A stretch of DNA of 51,176 nucleotides, taken from the NCBI GenBank assembly GCA_014237145.1, contig JAAXOC010000025.1:1-51176 (forward strand), written 5' to 3'. Under the pieces are notes generated by a model, which saw only the letters and a program-made list of their open reading frames with translations, was not told the DNA's origin and made no database searches. Position 1 is the first letter of the stretch, and every line of letters begins with the position of its first letter. This document shows positions 1 to 7,577 of the stretch, piece after piece. The translations under genes and the position numbers were made by a program. The DNA is from ANME-2 cluster archaeon. Its GTDB lineage: Archaea; Halobacteriota; Methanosarcinia; Methanosarcinales; Methanocomedenaceae.

Positions 1-97
1 GTAAATCTGCGTCTAATATTATTATTGAAATAATTTGATTTTAGAATTGTGCCCTATTCCCTTCATAATCTGACACTTTGATGTTGACTTGACACTA
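1..97 (-). repeat. Partial copy of the 276-bp palindromic element (left window edge)
   Basis: This is the exact reverse complement of the left 97 bases of the complete element at 26344-26619. It ends inward at 97 with the terminal repeat GTTGACTTGACACTA. The window begins inside the element, so the rest is not visible. It directly abuts, and appears to truncate, a hicB-like fragment (98-159). Confidence 0.9.
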
Positions 98-159
98 GGA
101 TAGCTAACAATATACCCACCGACTTCTTCATCCTCTTCCAGAACCACTTTGAAGTGCAT
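98..159 (-). pseudogene. HicB antitoxin N-terminal fragment, cut by the repeat element
   Basis: Read from an ATG at 159 on the minus strand, the frame gives MHFKVVLEEDEEVGGYIVSY. This matches the start of HicB-type antitoxins, an opening beta strand followed by the GGYxVSxP motif. The frame then runs straight into the terminal repeat of the palindromic element at 97, so the remaining ~50 residues of a normal HicB are missing here. I see no hicA next to it. It is most simply a hicB gene interrupted by insertion of the element. The similarity is short, so the call rests on the motif and on the intact HicB at 8894-9118. Confidence 0.5.
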
Positions 160-323
160 GATATTCTCTATAATTGTCTATGCCTAAATTCCTTATGATT
201 CAGCATCTCTTTACTGGCAATGAACCCAACCTCCCGCCCCCCACAGTAAATAATAAGTACCCCCCTGCCCCCAATGAATTAACCATACCTGTAAAACCAG
301 GAAACAACACGGGAGGCAAAAAT

Positions 324-527
324 ATGGACCCAAGTAGAAGAAAAGCCTTAGGCGGTTTAATATTCGCCCTCGGTCTAATTGCCATGCTTATCGGGGCAAT
401 GACCGACCTATACTCGGCAACAATAGGTGTTATCATCATGCTTGCAATCTGGTTCATCGGCGGTGCACTTGCTGCACTTATATTCGGGGGCAAGGAAGAA
501 ACACCTGATCAGTCGAAAAGTTTGTAA
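324..527 (+). CDS. Small two-helix membrane protein, copy 1 of 4
   Basis: A 67-aa protein with a basic start (MDPSRRKA), two hydrophobic helices (about residues 9-26 and 33-56) joined by a short loop with TDLY, and a charged hydrophilic tail (GGKEE). The family is not one I can name. I chose the ATG at 324 because GGGAGG lies 7 nt upstream and the three other copies (2621, 4250, 7201) start at the equivalent ATG; the frame stays open further upstream but without support. Upstream is a conserved C-rich block and a TAAATAATAA stretch that may be the TATA element. The conservation covers non-coding flanks as well, so the whole module was duplicated. It may be a membrane accessory peptide; the function is unknown. 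Confidence 0.7.
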   Translation: MDPSRRKALGGLIFALGLIAMLIGAMTDLYSATIGVIIMLAIWFIGGALAALIFGGKEETPDQSKSL

Positions 528-626
528 TAATTGTAGAAACAAGGCAGGCGGAGGGGACTATTGCGACGCATGATGCTTATCGGAAGTTGAGGGGCGGGTG
601 AGGGTTTTGTTTTATGAATGGGGTAT

Positions 627-973
627 TTTAGTATCTTACAAGATATTTTCGTGTTTTTTTGGCACGAAAATTTTCATCGATTCTATAAAGCATTAGTTGA
701 AGCGAGTTCTGAGCGATGAAATTTAGTAGTGATATTTTCGAAACTCTTTCTATGTGAATAGCGTATTTCCAAGCACTACCGATGGGTAGAACATTGCCTT
801 ATTACAAACGTTTCACTGCTCAAAAGCAGAATATCTCACCGTCAAACAACAAATTATCGGTTATCAACGTGACCACGTTGAATTACCGTAGGGTTTATTG
901 AAATAAGCAATTTCAATTCGGAAATTGTAAAATGGAGACCATTCCTGTTTGGTTTCGGCTTGTCCGAGTTAGG
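627..973 (+). repeat. 345-bp direct repeat, copy A
   Basis: About 347 bases are repeated almost exactly at 2071-2414, with a few substitutions and one 4-6 base indel. There is no open reading frame of note. The segment is rich in short perfect stems: TTTTCGTG with CACGAAAA, CAACGTG with CACGTTG (2-nt loop), and CAATTTC with GAAATTG. That is what a structured RNA or a non-autonomous mobile element would look like. The two copies bracket the paralogous gene pair 1111-2048. No terminal inverted repeats or target duplications are obvious. The strand is arbitrary. Confidence 0.85.
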
Positions 974-992
974 TGAATACTTCTGAGAAATT

Positions 993-1039
993 GGTAGATA
1001 CAGGCCCGGTACATTATACGGGGTATACCAGTTTGTGAC
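993..1039 (+). repeat. Short repeat beginning ATACAGGCCCGG
   Basis: This 47-base stretch, with ATACAGGCCCGGTACATT followed by a GGGGTATACC-like half and GTGACT, recurs at 2945-2986. It resembles the end of the 123-bp repeats at 20258 and 24724. It sits in the leader region of the gene at 1111. The role is unknown. Confidence 0.5.
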
Positions 1040-1110
1040 TGAGTCCCTTACAAAAAAATATGAACGGAAGTTTAATAGTCAGTTAACATGATGACATTAT
1101 ATGACGAATT

Positions 1111-1587
1111 ATGCAAATGAAGAGAAAGACTATTGCAGGAATCGTAATAATAGTTATGTTAGTTCTATCAGTGATAGCAGGATTCAATATTATCCAAATT
1201 TCCTCACATCCCCCAAATTTGGCCCCTGTGTCAGTTCCTGATGACCACGGATCAGTAACGCCACTTTTTACCATTTACAATGAGGATCCTAATAATAGTC
1301 ATGAAGTAGCTATTGAAATTTTCAATTCTAATAATGAGTCTATATTTAAAGAATTTTATAAGTTAAATCAAAATGAATGGATAGAACATCCCAAACCACC
1401 AGTGTTGTGGTCTTCACATTCTCGATTATATACATTTAAAGTTGTCTTAGACAATGAAACAACGGATATACTCAGGACAAAAATCGATCCTTGGACGACT
1501 CCGACTATATTTTTATACCATACTTCAACAGATTATAGCACATCAGGAGAAATTATTCCTCTCGAAATTTTAGTGGCTACTGTATGA
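1111..1587 (+). CDS. Membrane-anchored extracellular protein of unknown family, paralogue 1
   Basis: 158 residues. A single N-terminal hydrophobic helix after MQMKRK (about residues 7-28) is followed by a soluble domain of ~125 residues that should lie outside the cell. The domain contains TPLFTIYNEDPNNSHEVAI and a C-terminal beta-rich part with KIDPWTTPTIFLY. The next gene encodes a clear paralogue sharing the NNSHEV, NESIFKE and IDPWTTP blocks. I do not recognise the family; the beta-rich pattern suggests an immunoglobulin-like or other small sandwich fold. Start is the ATG at 1111, or 1117. It likely forms a two-gene operon with 1608, whose ribosome site lies 3 nt after this stop. Confidence 0.7.
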   Translation: MQMKRKTIAGIVIIVMLVLSVIAGFNIIQISSHPPNLAPVSVPDDHGSVTPLFTIYNEDPNNSHEVAIEIFNSNNESIFKEFYKLNQNEWIEHPKPPVLWSSHSRLYTFKVVLDNETTDILRTKIDPWTTPTIFLYHTSTDYSTSGEIIPLEILVATV

Positions 1588-1607
1588 CTTTAAGGAGATA
1601 TTGAGTT

Positions 1608-2048
1608 ATGGATAAAAAGAAGATGCTAATTATTGCAGGATTGATTGTAGTAGTCATATTAATGGTAATAGTACCTTATATTAGCAAAATTCTACCTTTT
1701 TACCTGATGGGGCAATCAACCCCTCTTTTTATTATTTACAATGATGATGTTAATAATAGTCATGAAGTAGTTGTTGAAATTTTCAATTTTGATAATGAGT
1801 CTATATTTAAAGAACTATATAACTTAAATCAAAATGAGAAGATAGAACATCCCAAACTACCAATAATGAATAATCCAAGGATTGTAGAAGAATATACAAT
1901 CAAAGCTGTCTTAGATAATGACACTATGAAGTTACGCCGTGTAAAAATAGATCCTTGGACGACACCGGTCATATATTTATATTCACCGCATAATAGAAAC
2001 GCTTCGGGAGAAGTTATTCCTCTATATATTGGAGTGAGAATAGTATGA
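1608..2048 (+). CDS. Membrane-anchored extracellular protein of unknown family, paralogue 2
   Basis: 146 residues with MDKKK, one hydrophobic helix (about residues 6-32) and an outside domain closely similar to the upstream gene (NNSHEVVVEIF, NESIFKELY, KIDPWTTPVIYLY). AAGGAGAT lies 10 nt before the ATG, and only 20 nt separate it from the preceding stop, so the two are probably co-transcribed. The pair arose by tandem duplication and is bracketed by the 345-bp repeats. No catalytic motif and no cysteines in the outside domain are seen. Function unknown. Confidence 0.75.
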   Translation: MDKKKMLIIAGLIVVVILMVIVPYISKILPFYLMGQSTPLFIIYNDDVNNSHEVVVEIFNFDNESIFKELYNLNQNEKIEHPKLPIMNNPRIVEEYTIKAVLDNDTMKLRRVKIDPWTTPVIYLYSPHNRNASGEVIPLYIGVRIV

Positions 2049-2070
2049 ATTCATTATGTGAGATTCGGAA

Positions 2071-2414
2071 TTTAGTATCTTACAAGATATTTTCGTGTTT
2101 TTTTGGCACGAAAATTTTCATCGATTCTATAAAGCATTAGTTGAAGCGAGTTCTGAGCGATGAAATTTAGTAGTTTTTCGAAACTCTTTTCTATGTGAAT
2201 AGCGTATTTCCAAGCACTACCGATGGGTAGAACATTGCCTTATTACAAAAGTTTCACTGCTCAAAAGCAGAATATCTCACTGTCTAACAACAAATTATCG
2301 GTTATCAACGTGACCACGTTGAATTACCGTAGGGTTTATTGAAATAAGCAATTTCAATTCGGAAATTGTAAAATGGAGACCATTCCTGTTTGGTTTCGGC
2401 TTGTCCGAGTCAGG
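2071..2414 (+). repeat. 345-bp direct repeat, copy B
   Basis: Second copy of the hairpin-rich segment at 627-973, about 96% identical by eye and in the same orientation. It begins 23 bases after the stop of the gene ending at 2048. The repeat-gene-gene-repeat layout could come from tandem duplication or could enable loss by recombination. Confidence 0.85.
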
Positions 2415-2459
2415 AGATTAAGAAATCTTTTTAATATTATCTAAACTGAGCATCAGTAT

Positions 2460-2524
2460 GATCCCTCGGATCTTGCGAAACAATCCGGGGTCGTGACGAA
2501 TGAATAATCCAAAAAAAATGTCCC
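2460..2524 (+). repeat. Dispersed hairpin repeat (CCTCGGAT...ATCCGGGG)
   Basis: An 8-bp stem (CCTCGGAT with ATCCGGGG) and loop, followed by GTGACGAATGAATAATCC. The second part is identical at 4121-4140, upstream of the third copy of the two-helix gene. Related hairpins lie at 9467-9499 and 26620-26662. It has the features of a REP-like dispersed element. Confidence 0.6.
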
Positions 2525-2620
2525 AACCTCCCGCCCCCCACAGTAAATAATAAGTACCCCCCTGCCCCCGATGATTTAACCATACCTGTAAAACCAGAAA
2601 AGGCCAGGGGAGGCGAAAAT

Positions 2621-2827
2621 ATGGACAAAAGCAGGAGAGAAGCCTTAGGCGGTTTAATATTCGCCCTCGGTCTAATTGTAATTCTCATCGGGGCAATGAC
2701 CGACCTTTACTCGTCAACAATAGGTGGCATCATCATGCTTGCCATCTGGTTCGTCGGCGGTGCACTTGTTACACTCATATTCATTGGCAAAGAAGAAACA
2801 TCTGATCAGTCGAAAAGTTTGTATTAA
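2621..2827 (+). CDS. Small two-helix membrane protein, copy 2 of 4
   Basis: 68 residues, MDKSRREALGG start, two membrane helices with the same TDLYSSTIGG connector as copy 1, and a KEETSDQSKSLY tail. AGGGGAGGCGAAAAT lies directly before the ATG and fixes the start. Changes from copy 1 are mainly conservative (Leu/Ile/Val swaps in the helices), which suggests that the protein rather than only the DNA is maintained. The upstream 60 bases and the downstream 70 bases are shared with the other copies. The family is unrecognised. Confidence 0.72.
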   Translation: MDKSRREALGGLIFALGLIVILIGAMTDLYSSTIGGIIMLAIWFVGGALVTLIFIGKEETSDQSKSLY

Positions 2828-2944
2828 TTACAGAAATAAGGCAGGCGCAGGAGACTATTGCGGGGCATGATGCTTATCGGAGGTTGAGTGGTGGGTGAGG
2901 GTTTTGTTTGCTTTTTCAATTTTTTCTACATGTTTTGGTAACGC

Positions 2945-2986
2945 AATATACAGGCCCGGTACATTGTAAGGGGAATACTGGTGACT
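2945..2986 (+). repeat. Short repeat beginning ATACAGGCCCGG, second copy
   Basis: Matches 993-1039 over the ATACAGGCCCGGTACATT block and a diverged GGGGAATACTGGTGACT end. It lies just beyond the 3' end of the small minus-strand gene at 2988-3209. Confidence 0.45.
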
Positions 2987-2987
2987 A

Positions 2988-3209
2988 CTATGACATCTTA
3001 TTTTTTATACCAATAATTGTAATAATTAATCCAACTATAAACAATAAAACACTGATTTCAATTCTGAACGCAGACAATATCCAAAATGTAAAAGCAGGAA
3101 AGAACATTATTAATATTGGCGATACCAAAAAAAATAATATTGATAATAATGCTATAAATGTTATTGATAATCCAAAAACAATTATGATATTTCCTAATAT
3201 TCTATTCAT
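2988..3209 (-). CDS. Small two-helix membrane protein, unrelated to the four-copy family
   Basis: 73 residues, nearly all hydrophobic: two long helices (about residues 5-40 and 46-67) and a basic end (GIKNKMS). The reading is supported by AAAGGAG on the minus strand about 11 nt before the ATG. A plus-strand frame over the same bases gives a low-complexity Asn/Ile-rich product and is rejected. Function unknown; it is isolated on its strand among plus-strand neighbours. Confidence 0.55.
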   Translation of the reverse strand: MNRILGNIIIVFGLSITFIALLSILFFLVSPILIMFFPAFTFWILSAFRIEISVLLFIVGLIITIIGIKNKMS

Positions 3210-3250
3210 ATTTCTTCACTCTCCTTTGTTACTAATTAATTCTTTATCTT

Positions 3251-3308
3251 AATAACTATACTCTACAGCTCTGCTGCGGTTGGGTGTGCCGTCGTAATTT
3301 TTGACTCA
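3251..3308 (+). repeat. Dispersed repeat containing CTCTGCTGCGGTTGGGTGTG
   Basis: Shared with 13953-14030 (same strand) and 27089-27142 (opposite strand). The common order is TATACTC, an (A)CTCTGCTG unit, GGTTGGGTGTGCCG, then a TTTGACT end. Non-coding. The copy at 13953 has the CAACTCTGCTG unit repeated three times. Confidence 0.6.
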
Positions 3309-3439
3309 ATGGGAGTTGTGTGCAATCGCAAAGCTTCTTTAGCCAAAGTAACTTATATGGTGCTAAAGTTTGGGCACGGATTTATCAACAATGTTGAGCG
3401 ATATAGTTGATTTCCAAAAGCCTGAAAGAAGACAATAAA

Positions 3440-3895
3440 ATGGACAAGAAAAAAACACAATGGCAGAAAGGCTGTGGATGTAGCACTTTTGGACAGGACA
3501 CAGGCACTAACAAGAATATCCTGAAAATTAAATGGCAACGATTGATATTTGAGGGAGAAACATGTCCAAGATGTGGATCAACAGATAAAGAACTTGACAA
3601 GGCAGTTTCCACCCTCAGGCAATCCCTCGCTCCATTAGGAATTGAAATCGTATTGGAAAAGGAAGAACTTCCTGTTTCGAAATTCAAAAAAGATCCTTTA
3701 CAGTCAAATCGAATTTGGATTAATAACCGACTGTTGGAGGATTGGATTGAGGGTGGGGTCGGACACAGCCCTTGCTGTGATGTTTGTGGTTCTCACGAGT
3801 GTAGAACTGTTGAAGTGAAAGGACAGGTATTTGAAGTGATCCCTGCGGAGATGATTATTAAAGCTGGGCTTACTGCTGCTTCACAACTGTTATAA
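3440..3895 (+). CDS. DUF2703 family cysteine-rich protein
   Basis: 151 residues from the ATG at 3440; an upstream in-frame TTG at 3407 is less likely. After a Lys/Gln-rich start with CGCS, the core reads IKWQRLIFEGETCPRCGSTD, followed by a predicted alpha/beta region (LRQSLAPLGIEIVLEKEEL) and a second cysteine cluster, CCDVCGSHEC. This arrangement is what I know as DUF2703. The CxxC pairs suggest metal binding or thiol chemistry, but no function has been established to my knowledge. No signal peptide, so it should be cytoplasmic. It stands alone. Confidence 0.8.
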   Translation: MDKKKTQWQKGCGCSTFGQDTGTNKNILKIKWQRLIFEGETCPRCGSTDKELDKAVSTLRQSLAPLGIEIVLEKEELPVSKFKKDPLQSNRIWINNRLLEDWIEGGVGHSPCCDVCGSHECRTVEVKGQVFEVIPAEMIIKAGLTAASQLL

Positions 3896-4249
3896 CAAGA
3901 AAAAGTGAACCTTCTTGTGAAGGAACATCAATGATAAACATTAAAGCCCGCCCTTCTGACACAATCGACAATGTTATTTCTGATCGAAGAAGCACCTAAT
4001 ATGGACTTCCATTTACTGATTTAGTGCCCCTTATATTTTCAAAGCCACAGCAACAAATAAACGGTAGAATCCCTTATGCACTCGTGCTGGGATGCCTCGG
4101 CGCTTCAGTCCGGCGGTCCGTGACGAATGAATAATCCAAAAAAAATGTCCCAAACTCCACGCCCCCCCTACAGTAAATAATAAGTACCCCCTGCCCCCAA
4201 TGAATTAACCATATCTGTAAAACCAGGAAAAGCCAGGGGAGGTAAAAAT
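3896..4249. other. Gene-free stretch with a dispersed hairpin repeat
   Basis: No convincing gene. At 4091-4151 lies a diverged copy of the hairpin repeat of 2460-2524, ending in the same GTGACGAATGAATAATCC. Then comes the conserved C-rich leader of the two-helix gene module. The bases before it (about 4064-4090, GTAGAATCCCTTATGCAC) resemble 9441-9461, so the repeat unit is longer than the hairpin. Confidence 0.6.
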
Positions 4250-4450
4250 ATGGATCCAAGTAGACGAAAAGCCATAGGCGGTTTAATATTCGCCCTCGGA
4301 CTAATTGTAATGCTCATCAGGGCAATGACCGACCTCTATGAAGTTAAAATAGGTGTCATCATCATGCTTGCAATCTGGTTCATCGGCGGTGCATTTGTTG
4401 CACTTATATTCGGGGGCGAGGAAGAACCACCTGAGCAGTCGGAAAGTTAG
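4250..4450 (+). CDS. Small two-helix membrane protein, copy 3 of 4
   Basis: 66 residues. The same layout as the other copies, with MDPSRRKAIGG, two helices, and a GGEEEPPEQSES tail that is more acidic than the rest. The connector differs (TDLYEVKIGV) and there is an Arg (LIRAMTD) where the others have Gly, placing a charge at the end of helix 1. AGGGGAGGTAAAAAT precedes the ATG. It is the most diverged copy and may be under different constraint. Confidence 0.7.
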   Translation: MDPSRRKAIGGLIFALGLIVMLIRAMTDLYEVKIGVIIMLAIWFIGGAFVALIFGGEEEPPEQSES

Positions 4451-4681
4451 TAATAATTGTGGAAGCCAGGCAGGCACAGAGGACCATTGTGGCGCATAAT
4501 GTTTATCGGAAGTTGAGTGGCATATGTAACCGTATAATGACACACACATTCTTTTTAGATAAACGAAATCTATAATTTTCAGCGTTAGAATTAAAATCAC
4601 CAAAAAGTATATAGAAATGTATAAAAGTATATCCAAAGATTGTGGTTTATAATCGCTACTCAATACACCAGGAGTCTGAAA

Positions 4682-6985
4682 ATGTATTACAATGGAGGTG
4701 AGAATCAACCTTTTCCGAATACAATATTTAAAAGACTACATACATTCCTGAAAAACAATTGGATTATTTTGATAATTTGTTTTGGATTGTTTTTTATTTT
4801 AAGTATTCCTGTTGTAAAAGGTGAATCGGCAGAACTATCTTTATCTGGTGGAGATGCAATCTGGTATGACCTTACTGTTGATGAACCAGGTCTAATTATT
4901 ATAAATTCACGAACCGATGGTTTATCTGATTGTGTTAATTTATATTTATATGACCCTAACGGAGATGAAGTTGCTACATATGAGGTTAGTTCACTTGTCA
5001 GCAAAGCTTCAATCAGATATAATGCCGTAACCACAGGTACTTACAAAGTAAAGTCATATCTCAAAAGTGCTGATAATACACGCAACATTTCTACCACAAG
5101 TTCTTATCCATTATCTCTATTTCCACACAATAAAAGAACAACAACCGACGTTATCAGGGGAGATGCAATCTGGTATGATCTTACTGTTAGTGAACCTGGT
5201 GTATTTGGAATAAATTCATGGACCGATGGTTCATCTGATTGTGTTAATTTATATTTATATGATCCAAACGGTGATGAAGTTGCTACATATGAAGTTAGTT
5301 CACTTGTCAGCAAAGCTTCAGTCACATTTGCTGCCACGATCACAGGTAATTATAGAGTAAAGTCATATCTTAAAAGTGCTGATACTGCACGCAACATTTC
5401 TACCACAAGTTCTTATCCATTATCTTTATTACCACATGATAAAAGAACAACAACCGACGTTATCAGGGGAGATGCAATCTGGTATGATCTTACTGTAAAT
5501 GAACCTGGTGTATTTGGAATAAATTCATGGACCGATGGTTCATCTGATTGTGTTAATTTATATTTATATGATCCAAACGGTGATGCAGTAGCTACATATG
5601 AAGTTAGTTCACTTCTTAGCAAAGCTTCAGTCACATATTTTGCCACGACCACAGGTAATTACAGAGTAAAGTCATCTCTTGAAAGTGGTGATACTGCACG
5701 CAACATTTCCACCTCAAGTCCTTATCCATTATCCCTATTACCACATAATAAGAAAACAACAACCGATGTTATCAAGGGAGATGTAATCTTTTATGATCTT
5801 ACTGTAAGTGAACCTGGTGTATTTGGAATAAATTCATGGACCGATGGTTCATCTGATTGTGTTAATTTATATTTAAATGATCCAAACGGTAATGAAGTTG
5901 CCACATATAAAGTTAGTTCACTTCTTAGCAAAGCTTCAATCACATATGCTGCCACGACTACAGGTACTTACTTAGTTATATCATCTCTTGAAAGTTCTTA
6001 CGACGCACGCAACATTTCCACTTCAAGTCCTTATCCATTAGTAGTTAGAAACAAATCAGACATTTCTCCAAACGCAAACAGGGCATCTACGGACAGTCCA
6101 CAAATTCCACCAACCCCTAAACCATCATTACCCGTGTTTCCAATAGCTGTTTCGGCAGGAGTAACTGCTATGGTAGGAATAGCAGCAGCAATACCAGGTA
6201 ATCCTGCATTAAATTGTTTAAGTTATCATTGGAGAAAAATCGATGAATTAATTAACGGATTTTTAAGGGCGATTGGTGGAAAAATCTATAAGAAATTTGA
6301 ACACACAAATAAGTTTAAATGCCTGCTGAACACACTCGCCAAATTATGGGCGAAATTATTTAGTGTTGACATGATGCAAAAGTGGTCTCAAAATAATGAG
6401 ATTAAAGTTGAAAGACATATAGAAATCATTAGGCTTATTCTAGCTGGAGGAATTCTCTTTCTTGCATTTTCATTAGAAGCTTGTCGGGAGACTCATATAT
6501 CTGAATTTGGAATAAAACCTTTACTATTTATAGTTTCGTTGGCTTTTTTTGCAATGTTGGCGGAAATTGGTCATGATTTTGCTATAAAAATATCACATAA
6601 TAGCTTAGGTGGAAAATCAATATTCAAAATATCTTTCTTTGGAGCTATTGTTACTATAATTTCAGGATGGTTTGGCTTTGTAATTACAGCTGCAGGAGGG
6701 ACAAGAATTTCAAACTTAATTGATAATTCTTTTAAAGAAGCTATTGCTGCATCCTCAGGAGCAATATTTAATTTAACCATGGGGTTTTTTTTATTGTTAT
6801 TTAGTAATTATTTCCCTGATTTTAAATGGTTAGTATTTACAGGTGCTATGCCCAATTTAGCTTATGCTACTTTTAGTTTATTTCCGATATACCCATTTGA
6901 AGGCAGAGATATTATTAAGGGGAATTGTATTTTATGGGGGATACTATTTTTCCTTTCATTAATGTTCTACCTTTTAATTTTATAG
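4682..6985 (+). CDS. Surface repeat protein fused to a degenerate site-2-protease-like membrane domain
   Basis: 767 residues from the ATG at 4682, with AGGAG 7 nt upstream; longer frame starts lack support. One membrane helix (about 27-45) is followed by four 103-aa repeats (to about residue 465), each opening GDxIxYDLTVxEPG and carrying DCVNLYLYDPNG. They resemble the pre-peptidase C-terminal (PPC) beta-sandwich. A Pro-rich linker leads to a hydrophobic domain. There AEIGHDFA occupies the place of the M50 HExxH motif, GFVITAAGG and SSGAIFN match conserved M50 positions, and FPIYPFEGRD stands for the usual NLLPIPPLDG. The first zinc His is Ala and the Asp of DG is Glu, so proteolysis is doubtful. 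It may act as a membrane-embedded pseudoprotease or sensor. The M50 assignment is by motif order from memory. Confidence 0.7.
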   Translation: MYYNGGENQPFPNTIFKRLHTFLKNNWIILIICFGLFFILSIPVVKGESAELSLSGGDAIWYDLTVDEPGLIIINSRTDGLSDCVNLYLYDPNGDEVATYEVSSLVSKASIRYNAVTTGTYKVKSYLKSADNTRNISTTSSYPLSLFPHNKRTTTDVIRGDAIWYDLTVSEPGVFGINSWTDGSSDCVNLYLYDPNGDEVATYEVSSLVSKASVTFAATITGNYRVKSYLKSADTARNISTTSSYPLSLLPHDKRTTTDVIRGDAIWYDLTVNEPGVFGINSWTDGSSDCVNLYLYDPNGDAVATYEVSSLLSKASVTYFATTTGNYRVKSSLESGDTARNISTSSPYPLSLLPHNKKTTTDVIKGDVIFYDLTVSEPGVFGINSWTDGSSDCVNLYLNDPNGNEVATYKVSSLLSKASITYAATTTGTYLVISSLESSYDARNISTSSPYPLVVRNKSDISPNANRASTDSPQIPPTPKPSLPVFPIAVSAGVTAMVGIAAAIPGNPALNCLSYHWRKIDELINGFLRAIGGKIYKKFEHTNKFKCLLNTLAKLWAKLFSVDMMQKWSQNNEIKVERHIEIIRLILAGGILFLAFSLEACRETHISEFGIKPLLFIVSLAFFAMLAEIGHDFAIKISHNSLGGKSIFKISFFGAIVTIISGWFGFVITAAGGTRISNLIDNSFKEAIAASSGAIFNLTMGFFLLLFSNYFPDFKWLVFTGAMPNLAYATFSLFPIYPFEGRDIIKGNCILWGILFFLSLMFYLLIL
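4850..6085 (+). repeat. Four in-frame 309-bp tandem repeats
   Basis: Units start at 4850, 5159, 5468 and 5777, exactly 309 bases (103 codons) apart. Units 2 and 3 are nearly identical at the DNA level; units 1 and 4 are more diverged. This suggests recent internal expansion or homogenisation and makes copy-number change likely. Confidence 0.9.
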
Positions 6986-7027
6986 CAAATTGTATTATTT
7001 GTTTTCAATCCAAACAATTTTGTGCCC

Positions 7028-7106
7028 CCACCTTCAAGAGCCCCCTTTGCAGTATCCTCATAGGAAAACAATCTGCAATGCATGGACATCCAACAATATA
7101 CCCACC
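7028..7106 (-). pseudogene. HicB antitoxin internal fragment with frameshift
   Basis: On the minus strand from about 7106 the frame reads GYIVGCPCIADCFP. After a shift of frame it reads EDTAKGALE, recalling the GGYxVSCPxLPGC...GDTxEEALE order of HicB antitoxins, as in the intact HicB at 8894-9118. Neither end is complete. The bases around AACAATATACCCACC are also shared with the hicB fragment at the left window edge (107-121), so both remnants share ancestry. It lies immediately before module copy 4. Confidence 0.45.
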
Positions 7107-7200
7107 ATCACTCCGCCCCCACAGTAAATAATAAGTACCCCCTGCCCCCAATGAATTAACCATACCTATAAAACCAGGGAAAGCCAGGGGAGGTAAAAAT

Positions 7201-7404
7201 ATGGACCAAAGCAGGAGAAAAGCCTTGGGCGGTTTAATATTCGCCTTCGGTCTAATTGCCATGCTTATCGGGGCAATGACCGACCTATACTCGGCAACAA
7301 TAGGTGTTATCATCATGCTTGCAATCTGGTTCATCGGCGGTGCACTTGCTGCACTCATATTCGGGGGCAAGGAAGAAACACATGATCAGTCGAAAAGTTT
7401 GTAA
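7201..7404 (+). CDS. Small two-helix membrane protein, copy 4 of 4
   Basis: 67 residues, almost identical to copy 1 (MDQSRRKALGGLIFAFGL start; two helices; KEETHDQSKSL end). AGGGGAGGTAAAAAT before the ATG fixes the start. Copies 1 and 4 are the closest pair although they are the furthest apart, and both sit beside hicB remnants. That argues for a duplication or gene conversion that carried the neighbourhood with it. Confidence 0.72.
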   Translation: MDQSRRKALGGLIFAFGLIAMLIGAMTDLYSATIGVIIMLAIWFIGGALAALIFGGKEETHDQSKSL

Positions 7405-7577
7405 TAATTGTAGAAACAAGGCAGGCGCGGGGGACTATTGTGGCGCATGATACGTACAAGAAAATCCTCCCTTCGGTCGGATTGACTTGAGACCTTGGAC
7501 TTTGTCCAGGGTGTCCGATAGAGTCGGACAAACACAAAGTTATACTTTATGTACTACCAGTAATTTAAATTAGTATT

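Noticed and set aside
2908-3252. Plus-strand frame of 114 codons over the small membrane gene
   Set aside because: Asn/Ile low-complexity product with no ribosome site; the minus-strand frame has AAAGGAG and two good helices.
3930-3998. Short frame from ATG at 3932 with GAAGGA upstream
   Set aside because: Only about 22 codons and no family resemblance.
7005-7370. Minus-strand frame of 121 codons across the fourth two-helix gene
   Set aside because: Most of it is the antisense of a gene whose paralogues are conserved in the plus frame. Only the first part upstream of the module is meaningful, as a hicB relic.
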